Positions 6,379 to 9,983 of a DNA stretch of 9,983 bases are shown piece after piece. The DNA is from an uncultured Thermoleophilia bacterium. GTDB lineage: Bacteria; Actinomycetota; Thermoleophilia; UBA2241. The stretch's first letter is position 1. Each line of letters opens with the position of its first letter. Under the pieces are notes generated by a model. The model was not told the DNA's origin. It ran no database searches and saw only the letters and a program-made list of their open reading frames with translations. Location of the stretch: positions 1 to 9,983 of the forward strand of contig CAIXSE010000360.1 in assembly GCA_903921965.1 (NCBI GenBank), given 5' to 3'. Position numbers and translations under genes: made by a program.

Positions 6379-6407
6379 CGCCGCGACCCGGCGCCGCAGT
6401 CGCGGCG
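6379..6407. promoter_or_regulatory. 9-bp inverted repeat in the divergent promoter region
   Basis: The arms CGCCGCGAC (6379-6387) and GTCGCGGCG (6399-6407) flank an 11-bp centre. It lies about 36-64 bp upstream of the inferred start of TIM-barrel gene A and 62-90 bp upstream of the enolase-like gene, a position suited to an activator of the former. The arms are GC-only apart from one A-T pair, so some chance pairing is possible. Confidence 0.3.
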
Positions 6408-6423
6408 CGCGGAACACGGGGCG

Positions 6424-6454
6424 CCCGGCCGCGGTTCGCGCGTCCCGGCCGCGG
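6424..6454 (+). promoter_or_regulatory. Two 11-bp direct repeats at 20-bp spacing over the minus-35 region
   Basis: CCCGGCCGCGG occurs at 6424-6434 and again, unchanged, at 6444-6454. The 20-bp period is close to two helical turns, so both copies face the same side of the DNA. Relative to the inferred start at 6469 they cover about -45 to -15, ending 1 bp before the minus-10 box, where a bound protein would compete with RNA polymerase. This points to a repressor or a minus-35-replacing activator. Confidence 0.45.
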
Positions 6455-6455
6455 G

Positions 6456-6461
6456 TAGGGT
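6456..6461 (+). promoter_or_regulatory. Minus-10 box of the enolase-like gene (leaderless start)
   Basis: TAGGGT fits the TAnnnT pattern common in high-GC bacteria and ends 7 nt before the ATG at 6469, so the mRNA probably begins at the start codon. No TGn extension and no minus-35 are seen. The GGGG just before the ATG is a poor Shine-Dalgarno by position. Confidence 0.45.
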
Positions 6462-6468
6462 TGGGGCC

Positions 6469-7575
6469 ATGGATGCTTCACCGGGCAACGACCGAGGCGC
6501 CGGCGCCTGGGGCCGTCTCGCGGGTCTGCCCCTGGCGATCGAGTCGTACGAGGCCGAACGGCACGAGCTGGACGTCTCCAGCGGGTTCCTGCGCGTCACC
6601 ACCGCGGTCGTGCTCCGCGGCGGCGGGCTTGAAGGACGCGGCGAGGACGTCACGTACGCGGCGGAGGACCACGACGACTACCCGTTGCAGCTGCCGCTCG
6701 CCGGGACCTGGACCGTGAGCGGGTTCTCCGAGCACCTGGGCGGCCTGGACCTGTTCCCGGGCAGGCCGCCGCAGGACGGGTCCTTTCGTTTCTACCGGCG
6801 GTGGGCCTTCGAGAGCGCCGCCCTCGACCTGGCGCTGCGCACCGCCGGGCTGTCGCTGGGCGCGGCGCTCGCGCGGCCGTACCTGCCGGTGCGCTTCGCG
6901 GTCTCCACACGCCTCGACATCATGCCGTGGCTCGCAGTCGACCCGGACCTCGAGTTCAAGCTCGACCCCACGCCGGAGTGGGACCTCGACGAGATGCGGC
7001 GCATCGCCGCCACGCGCCGCGTGCGCGTGCTTGACTTCAAGTCGTTCTACGTCGGCTCGCCCGTCGACAACCCCCCCGACCCCGTCCAGTACCGCGACGT
7101 CGCCGGCGCCTTCCCGGGCACCGTGCTCGAGGATCCGGCCCTGGACGGACCGGCGCGCGAGTCCCTGCGGGGAGAGGAGGAGCGCTTCAGCTTCGACGCG
7201 CCGGTGCACTCGTGGGCCGACGTGGAGAGCCTCACGGCCCGGGTCCGGGCGGAGGCGCCGGAAGGCGCCGCGCCGCCCGCCCTCCGGCACCTCAACATCA
7301 AGCCCTCGCGCTTCGGGTCGGTGCGCGCGCTGCTCGAGTGCGTCGAGCGCGCGCAGGCCGCCGGCACGGAGCTGTACGGAGGCGGCCAGTTCGAGCTCGG
7401 CGTCGGCCGCGACCACATCCAGGCGCTGGCCAGCCTGTTCTACCCGGACGGACAGAACGACGTCGCGCCGCGGGAGTTCCACGGCGCCGCGCGCGCCGGC
7501 ATCCCCCGCAGCCCGCTGGTGCCCGTCCGTGGGATCGACGCGGCGCCGGGCTTCGGCTTCGCCTTCGAGCACTGA
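6469..7575 (+). CDS. Divergent enolase-superfamily protein (muconate cycloisomerase / OSBS-like)
   Basis: A 368-residue protein. The N-terminal part resembles the enolase-superfamily capping domain (about 20-130; LRVTTAVVLRGGGLEGRGED). The barrel part carries recognisable superfamily landmarks in order: VLDFKSFY with K191 where the second catalytic strand would be, VLEDP (E221, D222), SFDAP with D243, LNIKPSRFG with K278, and GGGQFELGVGR (304-314), which resembles the GGMxExGIGR strand of muconate cycloisomerase and o-succinylbenzoate synthase. The superfamily removes a proton alpha to a carboxylate using Lys residues and a Mg site. The likeness is by motif only: spacing is irregular and the protein is well diverged, so the reaction (racemase, cycloisomerase, dehydratase) is unknown. 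Starting at ATG 6469, it is transcribed away from the TIM-barrel genes from a shared intergenic region, so a common substrate pathway is possible. A strong hairpin follows its stop. Confidence 0.75.
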   Translation: MDASPGNDRGAGAWGRLAGLPLAIESYEAERHELDVSSGFLRVTTAVVLRGGGLEGRGEDVTYAAEDHDDYPLQLPLAGTWTVSGFSEHLGGLDLFPGRPPQDGSFRFYRRWAFESAALDLALRTAGLSLGAALARPYLPVRFAVSTRLDIMPWLAVDPDLEFKLDPTPEWDLDEMRRIAATRRVRVLDFKSFYVGSPVDNPPDPVQYRDVAGAFPGTVLEDPALDGPARESLRGEEERFSFDAPVHSWADVESLTARVRAEAPEGAAPPALRHLNIKPSRFGSVRALLECVERAQAAGTELYGGGQFELGVGRDHIQALASLFYPDGQNDVAPREFHGAARAGIPRSPLVPVRGIDAAPGFGFAFEH

Positions 7576-7613
7576 GCGCGTGCCCCGGCGCCCGGCACCG
7601 TTCCGAGGGTCCC

Positions 7614-7650
7614 CCGGCGCCGGCGAGGAGCGGTTCCTGGCCGGCGCCGG
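7614..7650 (+). terminator. Long stem-loop after the enolase-like gene
   Basis: CCGGCGCCGGC (7614-7624) pairs with GCCGGCGCCGG (7640-7650) over 11 bp; after one G-G mismatch, AGGA pairs with TCCT around a 5-nt loop. The two arms are also near-palindromes themselves. It lies 39 nt after the stop with no T-run, so it may be a U-less terminator or a read-through-limiting element before the radical SAM gene. A short (CGGA) tandem follows. Confidence 0.5.
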
Positions 7651-7707
7651 ACGGACGGACGGGCGTCTTCGCGCGTCCGCCGTCGCGGGCGACGGGGAGG
7701 CACCGGC

Positions 7708-9690
7708 GTGACGCCTCGAGCCGCCCGGCCCGACGTCGTGTTCGTCGCGATGCCGTTCGCCGAGGTCCTGACGCCGTCCGTCGCGGTCGGGCTCCTGCAG
7801 GCGATCCTTCGCGGGGACGGCGTCCGTACGTGCGCCGAGTACGGCAACCTGCTCTACGCGGGCCACCTCGGCGCCCGCGCTCACGACCGGGCGTCCGCGC
7901 GGCGCGGCTACCACATCGGCGACTGGCTGTTCGGCTCGGTGATGTTCCCCGGCCGGGTGGCGGAGCCGGCCGTGGCGGCACGGGGTGTCCTCGGGGACGT
8001 GGCCGGGCGCGACCCGCTGCGGGTGACGCGCCTCGAGCGCGACCTGCGCGAGTGGCGCGAGCAGACGGACGGGTTCCTCGATTCCATGACCGACCGGGTC
8101 CTCGCCCACGGGGCACGTGTGGTCGCGTGCTCGGCGACGTACCTGCAGCTCTACCCGTCCCTGGCGCTCCTGCAGCGCGTCCGCGAGCGCGCCCCCGACG
8201 TGGTGACCCTGCTGGGCGGCCCGGGGTGCGAGGCGGGGATGGGGCTCGCGGTGCACCGGCTCTTCCCCTGGGTGGACTACCTCGTGTCGGGTGAGGCCGA
8301 CGACCTCATCGTCCCGCTCGTGCGGCGGCTGCTGGAGGAGGGCCGCTCGTGCCCGACGGCGACGCTCCCGGTGGGGGTCGTGGGCCCGGACCACCGCACC
8401 GCGCCACCTTCCGCCCGCCTGCGGGCCGAGTCCTTCCTCGCGCGGGCCCGCAGCCAGGAAGGGCACCCCACACCCGACTACGACGAGTACTTCGCGACGC
8501 TCGCCGAGCTGCCGGCGCTGCACAGCGCCGTCACTCCCGGCCTGCCCGTCGAGGGCTCCCGGGGCTGCTGGCGGGCGGAGCGCCGGCCGTGCTTCTTCTG
8601 CGGCGACAACGGCGCCCGCGCCGAGTTTCGCCCGCGTCCGCCCGCCGAGTTCCTGCGCGACCTCGACGTGCTGCACGCGCGCCACGGCATCACGCGGTTC
8701 GTGGCGACCGACAACATGATGGACCTCGCCTACGTGCAGGGCGTCTTCGCCGAGCTGGCGCGCAGGGGCGGCCCCTATCAGCTGTTCTTCGAGATCACCG
8801 CCTGTCTGGACCGCGCCGCGGTCGAGACCCTGCGCGCCGGCGGGATGACGTGGATGCAGCCCGGCATCGAGTCGCTCTCCACCGGCGTCCTGCGGCTCGC
8901 CCACAAGGGCCACGACGCCTGGCGCAACGTGCAGCTCCTCAAGTGGTGCCGGCAGTACGGCGTCCGCGTCACCTGGAACCTGCTCTTCGGCCTGCCGGGT
9001 GAGCAGGACGCGTGGCACGCCGCCGCTGCACGTCTCGTGCCTGCGCTCCTGCACCTCAACCCGCCGCGCCTCGTGCACCGGGTCGCCCCGTGCCGCAACA
9101 GCGCCTACTACGAGCGCGCCGCCGAGCTCGGGGTCGCCGTCACACCGTCGCCCGACTACGCGACCTTCCTGCCGTTCGCTTCGGAGGACCTTGCGGAACT
9201 GGCGTTCACGCTTGAAAGCTCGTCCGCGGCCTGGGACGCCGGGCTTCACGCAGGGCTCGAGGCGCTGGCCGCCGCCGTGCGCGAGTGGCAGCGCCGGTCC
9301 CGGATGCGGCCCGCGCCCGAGCTGGTCGTGACCGACGACGGCCGCGCGCTCGTCGTCCACGACACCAGGTCCGTGGAGGTGGACCACGAGCTGACCGGCG
9401 TGACGCGGCTCGCCCTGCTGCTGGCCGACGAGGCTCCGCGACGCGCGGCGCTGATCGCGGCGCTTGTGAAGGATCACCCGCCGGAGGACGTCGAGGCGGC
9501 CGTGGCGACCCTGCTCTCCCTGCGCCTGGCGGTCGCGATCGACGGCCGCATCGTCGGCCTGCCACTGCGGGCGCCGCTGCCCGGGCTGCCCCGGGACAGG
9601 GAGATGCCCGAGGGCCACGTGGACCGCGGCATGTGGAGAGACGCGGAGGCCCTCCTGGGGCCGGACCGCGACCGGCCCGCCCGCGCGTAG
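7708..9690 (+). CDS. Cobalamin-binding radical SAM protein, RiPP maturation type 1
   Basis: A 660-residue protein starting at GTG 7708, with Shine-Dalgarno GGGGAGG 7 nt upstream. Residues about 5-215 form a Rossmann-like B12-binding region (LLGGPG at 168-173; YLVSGEAD at 191-198). The radical SAM core follows, with EGSRGCWRAERRPCFFCG (282-299): cysteines 287, 295 and 298 in a CX7CX2C spacing instead of the classic CX3CX2C. This spacing with an EGSRGCW lead-in is typical of the RiPP maturation radical SAM protein 1 family (TIGR03975), which modifies ribosomal peptides by radical chemistry. TIM-barrel strands follow, including MQPGIESLSTGVL (383-395) and WNLLFGLPGE (423-432). About 545-618 looks like a small winged-helix or PqqD-like module that could hold a leader peptide. 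The 132-bp gap before it has no TA dinucleotide, so no minus-10 box; read-through from the enolase-like gene is likely. No precursor gene was found. Confidence 0.88.
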   Translation: MTPRAARPDVVFVAMPFAEVLTPSVAVGLLQAILRGDGVRTCAEYGNLLYAGHLGARAHDRASARRGYHIGDWLFGSVMFPGRVAEPAVAARGVLGDVAGRDPLRVTRLERDLREWREQTDGFLDSMTDRVLAHGARVVACSATYLQLYPSLALLQRVRERAPDVVTLLGGPGCEAGMGLAVHRLFPWVDYLVSGEADDLIVPLVRRLLEEGRSCPTATLPVGVVGPDHRTAPPSARLRAESFLARARSQEGHPTPDYDEYFATLAELPALHSAVTPGLPVEGSRGCWRAERRPCFFCGDNGARAEFRPRPPAEFLRDLDVLHARHGITRFVATDNMMDLAYVQGVFAELARRGGPYQLFFEITACLDRAAVETLRAGGMTWMQPGIESLSTGVLRLAHKGHDAWRNVQLLKWCRQYGVRVTWNLLFGLPGEQDAWHAAAARLVPALLHLNPPRLVHRVAPCRNSAYYERAAELGVAVTPSPDYATFLPFASEDLAELAFTLESSSAAWDAGLHAGLEALAAAVREWQRRSRMRPAPELVVTDDGRALVVHDTRSVEVDHELTGVTRLALLLADEAPRRAALIAALVKDHPPEDVEAAVATLLSLRLAVAIDGRIVGLPLRAPLPGLPRDREMPEGHVDRGMWRDAEALLGPDRDRPARA

Positions 9691-9702
9691 CCGTGGCGAG
9701 CC

Positions 9703-9711
9703 TGCTACACT
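9703..9711 (+). promoter_or_regulatory. Extended minus-10 promoter of the DUF2284-like gene
   Basis: TGCTACACT lies in the 94-bp gap after the radical SAM gene. Initiation would fall near 9718, giving a leader of about 67 nt that begins almost exactly with a stem-loop. It is the fourth TGn-type box in the window. No minus-35 is visible. Confidence 0.45.
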
Positions 9712-9719
9712 GGCGCATC

Positions 9720-9744
9720 CCGCGCGGCCGCCGAGGCCGCGCGG
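9720..9744 (+). other. 10-bp stem-loop at the predicted 5' end of the DUF2284-like mRNA
   Basis: CCGCGCGGCC and GGCCGCGCGG pair perfectly around the 5-nt loop GCCGA. The hairpin begins 8 nt after the minus-10 box, so it would be the very 5' end of the transcript if that promoter is real. It is also 30 nt after the radical SAM stop and lacks a T-run, so it could instead be a terminator. Such 5' hairpins often protect mRNA from decay. Confidence 0.5.
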
Positions 9745-9784
9745 CCTCAAGCCCCCTCAACGCCCGACCCACGAGAGGAGACCG

Positions 9785-9983
9785 GTGAGCGACACGACGT
9801 CACACGTCCCGGGTGGTACGCCCGGTGGCGATCCGGCAGCCTTGCACGACGACCTCATCGCCCGCGCCCTCGCGGCCGGGGCCACCGACGCGAAGGTCGT
9901 CGGCCCCTCCACCGTCGTCACCGCCGAGTGGGTGCGCATGAAGTGCCTCTGGGGCTGCACCCCCGGCAACTGCCTCAACTGCC
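9785..9983 (+). CDS. DUF2284-like Cys-rich protein, 5' part only (runs off the right edge)
   Basis: A frame opening with GTG 9785 after GAGAGGAG (4-nt spacing) and reading 66 codons to the window end. After a Gly/Pro/Thr-rich tail of about 18 residues it reads LIARALAAGATDAKVV, then VVTAEWVRMKCLWGC and GNCLNC. The WVRxKCxxGC core and the preceding helix resemble DUF2284 predicted metal-binding proteins, where the next cysteine belongs to a CPP motif. Here the spacing after CLWGC is shorter and holds an extra cysteine, giving four Cys within 12 residues. A metal or Fe-S role is inferred. A less likely reading is a RiPP precursor with a Cys-rich core, given the radical SAM gene upstream. The missing 3' end decides between these. 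Confidence 0.6.
   Translation, partial: MSDTTSHVPGGTPGGDPAALHDDLIARALAAGATDAKVVGPSTVVTAEWVRMKCLWGCTPGNCLNC

Noticed and set aside
6344..6481. An N-terminal extension of TIM-barrel gene A up to 6481
   Set aside because: The extra residues are Pro/Arg/Gly-rich, have no counterpart in paralogue B, would overlap the divergent gene's start, and sit upstream of the proposed minus-10 box.
5436..6653. A 405-codon minus-strand frame overlapping TIM-barrel gene A
   Set aside because: It is a shifted frame of the same DNA with Pro, Arg and Ala-rich composition; the A and B paralogues align in the other frame.
7576..7707. A small RiPP precursor gene in the gap before the radical SAM gene
   Set aside because: The translated frames are Arg, Pro and Gly-rich without a leader-like helix, and there is no minus-10 box; the only good Shine-Dalgarno serves the radical SAM start.
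6478..9750. A 1090-codon minus-strand frame opposite the enolase-like and radical SAM genes
   Set aside because: It is low-complexity Arg, Ala, Gly, Val-rich composition typical of the antisense frame of GC-rich genes, with no recognisable domain, and it lies opposite two well-supported genes.

Overview
This is a GC-rich, gene-dense bacterial window without rRNA, tRNA, CRISPR or transposon sequence. Very high GC in coding and intergenic DNA, many GTG starts, AT-poor leaders and several apparently leaderless genes fit a high-GC actinobacterial lineage. A deep-branching class such as Thermoleophilia or Coriobacteriia is a guess from the gene families, not something the sequence proves.

Layout. 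A divergent promoter region at about 6344-6468 splits the window. Leftwards (minus strand), in order of transcription, run two tandem paralogous TIM-barrel proteins of the sugar phosphate isomerase/epimerase (xylose isomerase-like) type (5573-6343, 4705-5481); a cyclic-nucleotide-binding/CBS/DUF294 nucleotidyltransferase-like signalling protein (2847-4703); a MoxR-type AAA+ ATPase (1870-2736); a 37-residue single-pass membrane microprotein (1711-1824); a CoxE-type VWA protein (498-1706); and the 5' part of a GAF-domain gene that leaves the window (1-408). Rightwards (plus strand) run a divergent enolase-superfamily protein (6469-7575), a cobalamin-binding radical SAM protein of the RiPP-maturation type (7708-9690), and the start of a Cys-rich gene resembling DUF2284 metal-binding proteins (9785 to the window end).

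How the genes may work together. MoxR ATPases and VWA proteins form chaperone-like pairs that remodel or load metal into client enzymes. Here the pair encloses a membrane microprotein that could anchor it, and no CO dehydrogenase (cox) genes are visible, so the client is unknown. The two TIM-barrel proteins and the divergent enolase-superfamily protein could act on related sugar or acid substrates, but no substrate can be read from sequence. The radical SAM protein should modify a peptide, yet no convincing precursor peptide lies in the window.

Regulatory structure stands out. Four minus-10 elements have the extended form TGn plus a six-base box: TGCCATACT twice, TGCTACACT and TGATAGACT. Both TIM-barrel genes start 6 or 8 nt after an identical TGCCATACT, which implies leaderless mRNAs and fixes their starts. 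The enolase-like gene also looks leaderless, and two 11-bp direct repeats exactly 20 bp apart lie over its minus-35 region. Strong inverted repeats follow the stops of TIM-barrel gene A, the enolase-like gene and the radical SAM gene, and one lies upstream of the GAF gene.
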